Assembly (NCBI RefSeq): GCF_005473905.2
Contig: NZ_CP061336.1
Location: forward strand, 914,501 to 978,500
Direction: 5' to 3'
Source of the DNA: Ruminiclostridium herbifermentans
Lineage (GTDB): Bacteria > Bacillota > Clostridia > Acetivibrionales > DSM-1351
Length of the DNA stretch: 64,000 nt
The notes under the pieces were generated by a model. It saw only the letters and a program-made list of their open reading frames with translations, made no database searches and was not told where the DNA came from. The position numbers and the translations under genes are program-made. Each line of letters starts with the position of its first letter. Position 1 is the first letter of the stretch. Shown here piece by piece: positions 26,646 through 35,297 of this stretch.

Positions 26646-28400
26646 ATGAAAAAGATTTTGGCACTGATTATTGCGTGCAGTATTATTATGAGTTTATTTC
26701 CTATGACTACCTATGCTGCTACAAGTCCTCAGGATATGGTAAAAAAGATGGGAATAGGTATGAACCTTGGTAATACGTTTGACGCACCAACGGAAGGTTC
26801 GTGGTCGAAGGCAGCTCAAGAGTACTATTTTGACGATTTTAAGCAAGCTGGTTTCAAGCATGTTAGAATTCCAATACGTTGGGATCTGCATACACTTACA
26901 AACAGTCCTTATACTATTGACAAAAGCTTTTTAGACAGAATTGAAACTGTAATAGATTGGTCACTTTCTCGTGGATTTGTTACAGTAATTAATTCACATC
27001 ATGACACTTGGATTATGGAAAACTATAATCAGAATATAGCAAGATTTGAAAAAATATGGGAACAGATTGCAGAACGCTTTAAAGGTAAGTCAGAAAATCT
27101 GCTTTTTGAAATATTAAATGAGCCAAATGGTAATATAACAGATAGTCAGATAAATGATATGAACAGAAGGATTTTAAGTATAATAAGAAAGACTAATCCT
27201 ACTAGAAATGTAATTATTGGATCAGGGTTCTGGAATAGCTATAATACATTAAGCTTATTGGAAATTCCAAACGATCCTAATCTTATTGCAACTTTCCACT
27301 ACTATGATCCATACTCATTTACTCACCAGTGGCAGGGTACATGGGGAACTAAAAATGATATGGATGCCATAAATATGGTATTTAAGCAGGTTAAAAAATG
27401 GTCAGAGAAAAATAACATACCTATATACCTTGGTGAATATGGTGTAATGGGACATTCCGATAGAAATTCAGCTATAAAATGGTGGGATTTTGTAAGCGAT
27501 CAGGCTACATCCTATGGATTTGCTTCTGCAGCTTGGGATAATGGAGTGTTTGGTTCTGTTGATAATGATATGGCATTTTATAATAGAGATACCAGAAAGT
27601 TTGACCAGCCAATTTTAAATGCAATAATGACTACTGGAACAACCTATGAATGGACTCCTCCAGCAGAAGAAGAGCCAGATCCTCCTCATGAACCTGCAAC
27701 ACCAGCTTATGGGGAAGAACTTGTTGAAGATTTCGAAGGTGCTTTACAGTGGTCAGCATATTCAGGTGTTAATGCTACTGCATCATGTAAGCTTTCTAGT
27801 GGTAAATCCGGTAATGGTTTGGAAATAACATATGCAGGTTCATCAAATGGATACTGGGGTGTTGTGGACAACAAGCATAGAAATCTAGATTGGGAGAAGT
27901 GGCAAAAAATATCCTTTGATATAAAAGCTTCAAACACAAATGAAATCAGACTACTTATAGCTGAACAAAGTAAGATTGAAGGAGAAGACGGAGAACACTG
28001 GGTTTATGTTTTAAAACCAAGTACCAATTGGACTACAGTTGAAATTCCATTTTCAGCTTTTACAAGAAGAATAGATTATCAGCCACCTGCACAGGATAAC
28101 AGTGCAACCTTTGACGTATACAAAGTAGGTTCATTACATTTTATGTATGCTAACGGCAATTCAGGTACTTTATATATTGATAATATTAAGTTGGTTGGAT
28201 TACCTGAAGGTTCACAAGAAGGAAAACTTGGAGATGTAAATAGTGATGGCAATGTCGATGCATTGGATTTTGCATTGTTAAAAAAATACTTGCTAGACTC
28301 ATCTAACAGCATAAATAAAAATAATGCGGATATCAACTTAGATGGGGAAATAAATTCTATTGACTTTGCAAAGTTGAAAATGATGTTGCTTGGAAATTAA
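26646..28400 (+). CDS. GH5 endoglucanase with CBM11 and dockerin
   Basis: A 584-residue secreted cellulosomal enzyme. The signal peptide ends near TTYAA. The GH5 domain (about 30-330) has acid/base Glu159 in EILNEPNG and nucleophile Glu264 in [17 protein letters not shown] is the typical GH5 start. After a Pro/Glu linker comes a CBM11 beta-glucan-binding domain ([42 protein letters not shown]), then a type I dockerin with two calcium loops ([20 protein letters not shown] and [20 protein letters not shown]). It cleaves internal beta-1,4 (possibly mixed-linkage) glucan bonds. The start is ATG 26646 behind GGGGGG. The module order matches the Cel5E part of Lic26A-Cel5E of A. thermocellus. Confidence 0.95.
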   Translation: MKKILALIIACSIIMSLFPMTTYAATSPQDMVKKMGIGMNLGNTFDAPTEGSWSKAAQEYYFDDFKQAGFKHVRIPIRWDLHTLTNSPYTIDKSFLDRIETVIDWSLSRGFVTVINSHHDTWIMENYNQNIARFEKIWEQIAERFKGKSENLLFEILNEPNGNITDSQINDMNRRILSIIRKTNPTRNVIIGSGFWNSYNTLSLLEIPNDPNLIATFHYYDPYSFTHQWQGTWGTKNDMDAINMVFKQVKKWSEKNNIPIYLGEYGVMGHSDRNSAIKWWDFVSDQATSYGFASAAWDNGVFGSVDNDMAFYNRDTRKFDQPILNAIMTTGTTYEWTPPAEEEPDPPHEPATPAYGEELVEDFEGALQWSAYSGVNATASCKLSSGKSGNGLEITYAGSSNGYWGVVDNKHRNLDWEKWQKISFDIKASNTNEIRLLIAEQSKIEGEDGEHWVYVLKPSTNWTTVEIPFSAFTRRIDYQPPAQDNSATFDVYKVGSLHFMYANGNSGTLYIDNIKLVGLPEGSQEGKLGDVNSDGNVDALDFALLKKYLLDSSNSINKNNADINLDGEINSIDFAKLKMMLLGN

Positions 28401-28493
28401 TTTATAGGATAGTTATATTTATAAATAAAAAGATTATAGAATAATAATATATAAAGATGGCACTGAAAACTCCTTTAATTTCTGCATTTGAAA

Positions 28494-28529
28494 AAGCCGA
28501 AGGTATGATAATTACCTTCGGTTTTTTCT
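28494..28529 (+). terminator. Terminator of the GH5 gene
   Basis: CCGAAGGTA at 28497-28505 pairs perfectly with TACCTTCGG at 28513-28521, followed by TTTTTT. Confidence 0.9.
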
Positions 28530-28839
28530 TTGTGAAAAAAGTTGAATTATATTATGAAAAGCAGTGGAGAAGAAATTTTACTTTTGAGTAACTTTTTTGA
28601 ACTTCTATATAAATAGTTGTGATATAACTGTAAATTGAAAATTTTTTTGGGTTTAGCAAAAATAATGAGATAATTTTAGCTAATAAAAATAGTTTTTGAA
28701 TAAATTCTAAAAAGTAAACTTGAGTCTATTGACTAAGGAATATAATTATTTCTAATATTTAAATTAATTTTAAGAATATGGATGTTAATAGCCCTTAAAA
28801 ATTTACTTATACTTGAGTAGAGTTTAAGGGAGTGATCTA
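28530..28839. other. Intergenic, nothing recognised
   Basis: About 310 bp of AT-rich DNA before the DUF4157 toxin gene. It must hold that gene's promoter, but no clear -35/-10 pair stands out; the ribosome site AAGGGAG is at about 28825-28831. Confidence 0.4.
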
Positions 28840-31800
28840 ATGAAGACCAAGATGTTGGTTAAAAAGCCAGAGGCTGTATCCAACAAAACAAATAGCCCTG
28901 TTAATAATAATAATGTTAATAATAAGCAAGAAGAAGAAAAAAAGCCAGAAGAAAAGAAAAAGAATGTTAGAACAACCGATTACAAAAAACTGATGCAGAT
29001 GATGCTAAATGATCCGGATTCTATAACTAGAGAAGAATTTTTGTATATTCAATCTATTATAGGATATAGACGAGCCATGGTAATGATGGAGGAGGCAAAA
29101 CTACGTAAAAGGCAGAATAAGATAGAGCAGAAAGATATAAGGAATCCAATTACATTACAAAAAATAAATTCTGATGATAAAAAGGATTCAGATGACAAAA
29201 AAGAAACTTCACAGCTAAAGAAGGGTAATGGAAAAAAACCATTGCAAATGAAGAAGGATGAAGGTAATAATGCTGCTTCAAGTTCAGGTATACCAAGCAA
29301 TCTAAAGTCAGGGCTTGAAAAACTATCAGGCGTTGACCTATCAGATGTAAATGTTCATCAAAACTCTGATAAGCCGCAACAGGTTGGAGCATTAGCATAT
29401 ACACAGGGAAATGATATCCATATTGCTCCGGGACAGGAAAAGCATCTTCCACATGAAGGTTGGCATGCTGTTCAGCAGAAGCAAGGTATTGTTAAGCCTA
29501 CCATGCAGATGAAAACAGGTACTCTTGTAAATGATGATGCAGGTCTTGAAAAAGAAGCGGATATTATGGGTGCAAAAGCGGCGGAAATTGGTAAAGACAT
29601 TTCAGCAGCAGATGCAAGTAGTGGTCAATCAAAAAATAGCAGCAATAGTGGCAGTAAAGGAAGCGGAGATTTTGTAGTTCAGAAAAAAGACGAAGGTACA
29701 GAGTCAAAGCCCAAAATAAATGAATCAGATTTGGAAGAGATTCAATTAAAGGGCATGACTGATTTTAAGGCTACAACAAAAATAGACGAGTATCTTAAAG
29801 AAAATACAAGTGGCGCTAATATAAAAGTGAGATATGGTAATTTTGCTAGTGGCACTGTAAAGATAAGTAAGTCGGGGCAAAACTATAAAATGACTCCACA
29901 GGCAATTTCTCTGTCGATGAATCCATTTTCAAATCAGGAAAATATGGTAAAAACAGCACAGCCAAGCTTGATTATAAGTATAAATAAGGGCAAGCTTACA
30001 GGTTACTTGGGTATAGCAAATGGTAGTAAAGTTCCTAGCTCAAATGATCTTCTTTCACAGTTAATATCTGATCCGAGCATGTTCGGTTTGAGAGGATTAA
30101 CTCTTGACAAATCCTTACAGATAGTTAATAGTATAAATGAGGGAAGACTTGAGTTTGGTATTAGAAATGCAACTGTCAAGGTTGGAGGAGTTTTTGATTG
30201 CACAATATCCTTTGAATTTGAACCTGATACTGGCAAGATAAGTTTTTCAGGAACTGCAAATATAGATGTAAAAGGTCTTGCGACTGGAAATCTTACATTG
30301 GAACGTAGCAGTCAAGGAAATATAACAGGTACCGCAGAACTTGCAGTTAATCTTTCAGAACATATTAATGGTGGAGTAAAGGTTAATGTTGATGGCGAAA
30401 GAGTTACAGGAGAAGGCAGTGTAGGCTATTCTGGTGAAAAGCTTTCAGGTCAAGTAACGCTAAGACTTATTGATAAAAATAGTATGCCAAGCGTTGTTGG
30501 AACATACTCAAATGAAGCAGCAAAACCTGAACCTCAAAGTAATAAATCTAAAAATCCTGAATATGTGCTTGCCGGTGAAGGTGACTTGACGTTTATGTTC
30601 ACCGATTGGCTTAGTGGGACAGCCCATGCCGAAGTAGATGAAAATGGTAATGTTACAATTGTAGGACAGATTGTGCCTCAAAAAGAATTGGTTCTTTTTG
30701 AACAAACTGACTATATTAAGCAACTTCTCAACGTTGAAGCAAGGGCATCTTATGGAATACCTGTTGTTGGAAATATATTCTTATTTGCCAGCATAGGATT
30801 AGAAGCATTTGCAAAACTAGGTCCTGCAAAGTTGTACAATATTATTGCAGAAGGAACATATTCAACAGATCCTGAGAAGTGCAATGACTTTAGTATACAA
30901 GCATCCTTGAACATATCTGCTGCAGCAGGAGTAAGACTTATTGGTAAGGCTGGTGCGGGACTGGAAGTACTTGGTCATGATATTAAGGCAGGTGCATCAA
31001 TAACTGCAATTGCTGGTTTATCTGCATATGCCGAGGCGACACCAATAATTGGTTACAAGGAAAATGCAATGCCGGGTCAGGATAAAAAAGGTGACTTCTT
31101 CATATCGGGCGAACTAGAAGTTGCTGCGCAGCCGTTCTTTGCCTTAGAAGGAGACATTTTTGTAGAAATCGATAGCCCATGGTGGTCTCCTCTTTCTGAT
31201 GAGAGATGGACATGGCCTCTCTTTAACAAGAGTTATCCTCTTGGAGGCAGCTTTGGTATAATGGCGAAGGTGGATCATGTTCTAGGTTCGAAACAAGTTC
31301 CAGAAATAGAATTTGGAAAAGTTGATTTTTCAGCAGACAAGTTTATGACTGACCTTATTAATGATAAGACCAGCAGTAAAAAGACTGAGGAAGAGCAACA
31401 AGGAAAATGGAATGAAAAAAATAGCGAAGCAGCACAGCCGCCTAAAGATACCAAAGAAGAGAAAGGCAGCGAAAATGGCACCGATTCAACATTAAATGTT
31501 GAAGAACCAAATACTTCCTCAAAATCAAATAAAAAAACAGCGGCAGACCCAAATGCAATGACTGCTGACGGCAAGACCGTTAAACAATACCAAGATGAAA
31601 CATTACAAAATCAAGCTAAGGGTGATGTGAAGCCAGATGGCGCTTGTGAGACTACTGACAAGACTAGCAGTGAAAAGAAGAACCAAGATCAACAGCTTAT
31701 TCAAGGACTTAATGAACTTGAAAAATTAACAAGCGAATATGAAAAGAATAATGGAGCTACACTTGAGGAACTACAGTATGAGGCAAATGAAGTAAAGAAA

Positions 31801-32592
31801 AAATACAGCGTATTTAAGTCAATTAATATAGTAGATGATGGCAAGGATTGGGACTATAAATATACTTATAATCCGACAGAGACAAAGGATGGACCTAAAA
31901 AAGGTGATGAAATCCTCAGTCCGAAGGCAAAATTCAAGCAGGATTCCAAAACCTATGAACTATGGGTTGAAAGAGGTAAGCCTGGAAGTAAAGAAAATGT
32001 AGTAATGATAACAGGCCCTAAGAACATTGAAGAAGATAAGACTGTATGGGACAAGCTGGATAAAACAGCAAAGGATAAAGTATATAAGCTAAAGCAGCCC
32101 AAAAATAAAAAATATAAGCTCAAGGAAGTTGAAGAGGCTACAAACGCGATTGAAAAGTGTTTGGCGGGAGAAAGTAAAGATAAAATAATAAGAAATTGGA
32201 AAGGTGAAGAAGTAAAAATTCCAGAAGGACATATTATGAGTCCTAGAGACCCTGATTTCTCTAAGTCACCAATTTACAGAACTGGTCCATATACAAAAGA
32301 ACAGAAAGAACAATTTTTACGAGGAAATTCTGCAGGTACAAAACTGGCACCACATCACAGACACCAAATTCCTATCAGGGATGGCGGTGTTATTGATGAA
32401 ATTCCAGGATCAGGTCATCCTGAGGGTAATCAGCATACAGGAGGATCTCCCAATAGACATCCTGGTAAATCTATATTTAATTCTGAGCCAGGAGGAGATA
32501 GACTTAGACAGAAAGAAATTGAAGAACACTGGAAGAGTAAAGGGCAAAGGTTGGTTGAAAAGATGCCTGGCACGTTTTATGATTTTGGTTAA
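28840..32592 (+). CDS. eCIS-type DUF4157 polymorphic toxin with C-terminal HNH-like nuclease
   Basis: 1250 residues without signal peptide or membrane helix. Residues 1-145 are charged and low in complexity. Residues about 148-216 are a DUF4157 domain (LEKLSGVDLSDVNVHQNSD, GNDIHIAPGQEKHLPHEGWH) with the HExxH-like HEGWH at 205-209. A long middle part is beta-rich and repetitive (GTANIDVKGLATGNLTLE, GGVKVNVDGERVTGEGSVGY), then a charged linker with coiled-coil propensity. The last ~110 residues contain HHRH at 1172-1175, IRDGG, GNQHT and NRHPGKS, an HNH/colicin-like nuclease pattern. DUF4157 is the marker of cargo loaded by extracellular contractile injection systems; no such structural genes are present here. 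The next gene is a likely immunity factor. Confidence 0.8.
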   Translation: MKTKMLVKKPEAVSNKTNSPVNNNNVNNKQEEEKKPEEKKKNVRTTDYKKLMQMMLNDPDSITREEFLYIQSIIGYRRAMVMMEEAKLRKRQNKIEQKDIRNPITLQKINSDDKKDSDDKKETSQLKKGNGKKPLQMKKDEGNNAASSSGIPSNLKSGLEKLSGVDLSDVNVHQNSDKPQQVGALAYTQGNDIHIAPGQEKHLPHEGWHAVQQKQGIVKPTMQMKTGTLVNDDAGLEKEADIMGAKAAEIGKDISAADASSGQSKNSSNSGSKGSGDFVVQKKDEGTESKPKINESDLEEIQLKGMTDFKATTKIDEYLKENTSGANIKVRYGNFASGTVKISKSGQNYKMTPQAISLSMNPFSNQENMVKTAQPSLIISINKGKLTGYLGIANGSKVPSSNDLLSQLISDPSMFGLRGLTLDKSLQIVNSINEGRLEFGIRNATVKVGGVFDCTISFEFEPDTGKISFSGTANIDVKGLATGNLTLERSSQGNITGTAELAVNLSEHINGGVKVNVDGERVTGEGSVGYSGEKLSGQVTLRLIDKNSMPSVVGTYSNEAAKPEPQSNKSKNPEYVLAGEGDLTFMFTDWLSGTAHAEVDENGNVTIVGQIVPQKELVLFEQTDYIKQLLNVEARASYGIPVVGNIFLFASIGLEAFAKLGPAKLYNIIAEGTYSTDPEKCNDFSIQASLNISAAAGVRLIGKAGAGLEVLGHDIKAGASITAIAGLSAYAEATPIIGYKENAMPGQDKKGDFFISGELEVAAQPFFALEGDIFVEIDSPWWSPLSDERWTWPLFNKSYPLGGSFGIMAKVDHVLGSKQVPEIEFGKVDFSADKFMTDLINDKTSSKKTEEEQQGKWNEKNSEAAQPPKDTKEEKGSENGTDSTLNVEEPNTSSKSNKKTAADPNAMTADGKTVKQYQDETLQNQAKGDVKPDGACETTDKTSSEKKNQDQQLIQGLNELEKLTSEYEKNNGATLEELQYEANEVKKKYSVFKSINIVDDGKDWDYKYTYNPTETKDGPKKGDEILSPKAKFKQDSKTYELWVERGKPGSKENVVMITGPKNIEEDKTVWDKLDKTAKDKVYKLKQPKNKKYKLKEVEEATNAIEKCLAGESKDKIIRNWKGEEVKIPEGHIMSPRDPDFSKSPIYRTGPYTKEQKEQFLRGNSAGTKLAPHHRHQIPIRDGGVIDEIPGSGHPEGNQHTGGSPNRHPGKSIFNSEPGGDRLRQKEIEEHWKSKGQRLVEKMPGTFYDFG

Positions 32593-32619
32593 TAATGTAT
32601 TTGTGAAAGGAGTAAGGAT

Positions 32620-32967
32620 ATGACACTTCTTGAGATAGAAAATATTATGAGGAAAAATAACATTATATATTCTGTAGTAACAAATTTAGATAATGGATTG
32701 GTCGAAACGATTGGAAACACGAAAGATTTGATAGAAGATGATTTGGTAACTCAACTTTTTGGTGACTTTACAAAAATAAAAGCATTAAATGATTCACTTG
32801 AGGGGCAAATTATGCCACAAATATGGAGCCAAGGAGTGGTTAGGTGTATTGTGTGTAAACCAAATTCCAACATAATTATTGGCTTATTATATAATGAAAA
32901 TAGATCACCTCTTGAGTCTATAGATTTTATTGAGGAAATTAATGATGTATTACTTAAAAATTGGTAA
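32620..32967 (+). CDS. Putative immunity protein of the DUF4157 toxin
   Basis: 115 residues, soluble, acidic, alpha/beta; no recognised family. It starts at ATG 32620 behind AAAGGAG, 27 bp after the toxin stop, so the two genes are almost certainly co-transcribed. The position directly behind the toxin C-terminus and the small size are the hallmarks of polymorphic-toxin immunity genes; the function is inferred from context alone. The segment SVVTNLDNGLVETIGNT and the following helices resemble a Roadblock/profilin-like fold, but only weakly. Confidence 0.6.
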   Translation: MTLLEIENIMRKNNIIYSVVTNLDNGLVETIGNTKDLIEDDLVTQLFGDFTKIKALNDSLEGQIMPQIWSQGVVRCIVCKPNSNIIIGLLYNENRSPLESIDFIEEINDVLLKNW

Positions 32968-33179
32968 GCGCCTTTTTATTATAAGGAATTATTGTTCTAA
33001 ATTGTATAAGACTCACAAGAAAGATAGAAACTTAGTAAGAAATCTGCAGTAATAATCGAACTGAGATATGTAAGCAGAGGATATAGTGAAATTATGATCA
33101 AACGTGATATGAGTAAAGAATGTATCCAAAGATAGATTCAAGGACAGACAATTACTTATAGAAATGAACAGTTGTAAAA

Positions 33180-33254
33180 TTACCCTCGTTTCTTCTCAAT
33201 CTTTGCATGGGTATTTGTACCCCATAGTAACTTGAAAATCGGAAACGGGGGTAA
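33180..33254. mobile_element. Possible insertion-sequence end remnant
   Basis: TTACCCTCGTTTC at 33180-33192 and GAAACGGGGGTAA at 33242-33254 form an inverted repeat (one G-T pair), with GGGTAtttgTACCC nested inside. GGGGTAA recurs a few bases later (about 33266). Repeated GGGGTAAC words are reminiscent of IS21-family termini, but no transposase remains. The rest of 32968-33795 shows no gene; a ribosome site with a 16-codon frame exists on the minus strand near 33380-33330. Confidence 0.3.
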
Positions 33255-33476
33255 CATATCGCCAAACAGGGGTAAGAAAATCGCAGTCGAAGACGTTATG
33301 TAAAAATCAAGTTATTGTATGGCTCAGAACTTTATCTGCAAAAGCCCCATAGTTCATGGTGAGCTCCTCCTTGACCATGATAAAATAGCGACGCAATTAG
33401 GGGGTTAAAGGGAAATTCCTCGAAATATTCTCGGTTAAAGTACAACATACAAAATAGAATAAAACAACAAATACAG

Positions 33477-33520
33477 ACAGAGAAGATTAAACGATTATGT
33501 TTTTCTTCTCTGTTTTTTTG
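33477..33520 (+). terminator. Strong intrinsic terminator
   Basis: ACAGAGAAGA at 33477-33486 pairs with TCTTCTCTGT at 33504-33513, and seven T residues follow. It lies 500 bp beyond the immunity gene and may end that transcript or an unannotated RNA. Confidence 0.75.
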
Positions 33521-33795
33521 CTATGAGTTGACTTCAGACTAGGCAATCTTATTTTTATCTTTCTCAGAATCTACATGCAATCACTTCTCACCAGAGTTAA
33601 CATCACACACAATTGAAATTTGTACTTTTGCGAGTTCTTTTACAAATAGTAAAAGTACACGCAACGGAGTACAGAATTAGGCTCGGAGCCTGAAATCACG
33701 TAATCAGTCACCTGAAAATGGATAGGCTAAAGCTCACTTGAAAGGCCGAAATCATTTTATAATGGGTTTCTATTGAGTGAACTATATAGTGTTAA

Positions 33796-34827
33796 TTAAC
33801 CTTCCGAAAACCCTCCACAGCTTTCTCGAAAAATAAAGTCAACTTCTTCAAAAACAATATGGGGCTTTTGTATATGTCCGTTTATCATATCAAGAATAAG
33901 CTGAAGGCTTCTTTTAACCATTCTTTGAATAGGTAGATTGACGACAGTCAGACTAGGCTTTAAAAATTTGCTTGTCACCATATCTGAGAAACCTATTATT
34001 TCTATATCCTCTGGAATTCGTATCCCATTCTTCTGAAGAAATGGGAATACTTCATGACTATAGCCGGAAACAAGCAAAAAAAGTGAAGTAGGAAGAGTAC
34101 CTGACTTATAGAGTTTTTCAGCACTTCTAATACCGCCTTCTGAATCAAGAGTATCGAGTATTATATGCTCAGGAAGAACAGATATTCCATATTTTTGACA
34201 CCCATCCAAAAAGCCAGTTCTTCTCATACTGAAATTCCGTGACAAGAGATTAGGACAAATCAATCCTGCACTTTTGTGCCCTCTAGCAGCAAGAAGAGCA
34301 GAAACTTTTTCACCAGCTCTGTAGTTATCAATGCACACGGAACTATATTTATCATTTTGTCTATTAAATAAAAGAATAGGCATTGTGGATTCAATCTTCA
34401 TCAAATAATCCACATCACTATCTGAAGCACCAACTATTATTACTCCATTAAATAGCTTATTCTTAAAAACATTATCAATTTTACTTATTTCCGAATAAAC
34501 ATAGGGCTTAAAAACAACCTCTACATTTAGATTGTCATTTAAAATACTATTTTGAATACTATCAAAAAAGCTAACAATTAACTCTGAAGAATATAGAGAT
34601 GGCCATAAAATACCTATAATAGCAGACGAGTCTCCTTCTGACTTGCTTCGCAAACGTCTTGCATATATGTTGGGCTTATATCCAAGTAGTTTTGCTTCTT
34701 CCCATACCCTGTTTTGAGTTTTTTCAGAGATGCGCATTTCGTTGCCGCGTCCATTTAACACAATGGAAACAGTACCTGGTGAGAGATTTGTTTTTTGGGC
34801 GATGAGTTTTATATTTGAGTTAGCCAT
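33796..34827 (-). CDS. LacI/GalR family transcriptional regulator
   Basis: 343 residues. The N-terminal HTH and hinge are clear (IKLIAQKTNLSPGTVSIVLN, LLGYKPNIYARRLRS), followed by a periplasmic-binding-protein-like sensor domain (VNLPIQRMVKRSLQLILDMI near the end). It probably binds sugar or an oligosaccharide and represses carbohydrate genes; the adjacent CE1 esterase gene upstream on the same strand is a plausible target. The start is ATG 34827 behind AAGGAG. The frame is open to 34968, but upstream codons are AT-rich noise without a ribosome site. Confidence 0.93.
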   Translation of the reverse strand: MANSNIKLIAQKTNLSPGTVSIVLNGRGNEMRISEKTQNRVWEEAKLLGYKPNIYARRLRSKSEGDSSAIIGILWPSLYSSELIVSFFDSIQNSILNDNLNVEVVFKPYVYSEISKIDNVFKNKLFNGVIIVGASDSDVDYLMKIESTMPILLFNRQNDKYSSVCIDNYRAGEKVSALLAARGHKSAGLICPNLLSRNFSMRRTGFLDGCQKYGISVLPEHIILDTLDSEGGIRSAEKLYKSGTLPTSLFLLVSGYSHEVFPFLQKNGIRIPEDIEIIGFSDMVTSKFLKPSLTVVNLPIQRMVKRSLQLILDMINGHIQKPHIVFEEVDFIFRESCGGFSEG

Positions 34828-35016
34828 ATTGTCTCCTTTTTTGCAATAAATTCTAGTATTAAATACCATTATAATATGTAATCTAAAAAGAAATCTATAA
34901 TATATAATATTTATTAGATGTAAATATAATCTTAAATTATAGGAAGAGTCTATAACATAAGTGGCCATATCTAATATTTAAACATTGAGTTAATTATTTT
35001 AATAATACAGGGTAAA

Positions 35017-35276
35017 GTTATAGTCCTAGCGTAAGGGTACTTCTGGCCAAACTTATCTAAATGGGTTGCTTTTCAAGAAATTTGCTGAATAAGTATTGGT
35101 TATCATAGTTAATTATACCGCCCCTAACATTCAGCATCTAAATTTCAGTGTTATGCTAAAACCTACATTTGTGTAGAGTTTACGGTATAATTAACTAGTC
35201 CTCATCATTAAGTTCAATCAAATATCTTTTATTAAGCAACCCAGTCATATAAGTAGTACTCTCGTACCAGCATAAC
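35017..35276. ncRNA. Large palindromic element, candidate structured RNA or MITE
   Basis: Nested inverted repeats fold the whole stretch: GTTATAGTCC...GGGTACTTCT (35017-35044) against AGTAGTACTCTCGTACCAGC...ATAAC (35252-35276, imperfect); GGGTTGCTT (35063-35071) against AAGCAACCC (35234-35242); and TAGTTAATTATACCG (35106-35120) against CGGTATAATTAACTA (35183-35197), perfect over 15 bp. The right arm also holds GTACtctcGTAC, a tetraloop hairpin. No open frame is present. It could be a noncoding RNA of about 260 nt (the clostridial raiA RNA is one comparison) or a miniature inverted-repeat element. Strand is undecided. The surrounding gap 34828-35297 holds no gene. Confidence 0.5.
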
Positions 35277-35297
35277 AATAAGTAGCTATCTGGGAAC

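Noticed and set aside
26694-26891. Minus-strand frame inside the GH5 gene
   Set aside because: Shadow of a clearly coding plus-strand gene; no ribosome site.
32381-32623. Plus-strand frame overlapping the toxin end
   Set aside because: Alternative frame of the nuclease-like domain, without ribosome site or family resemblance.
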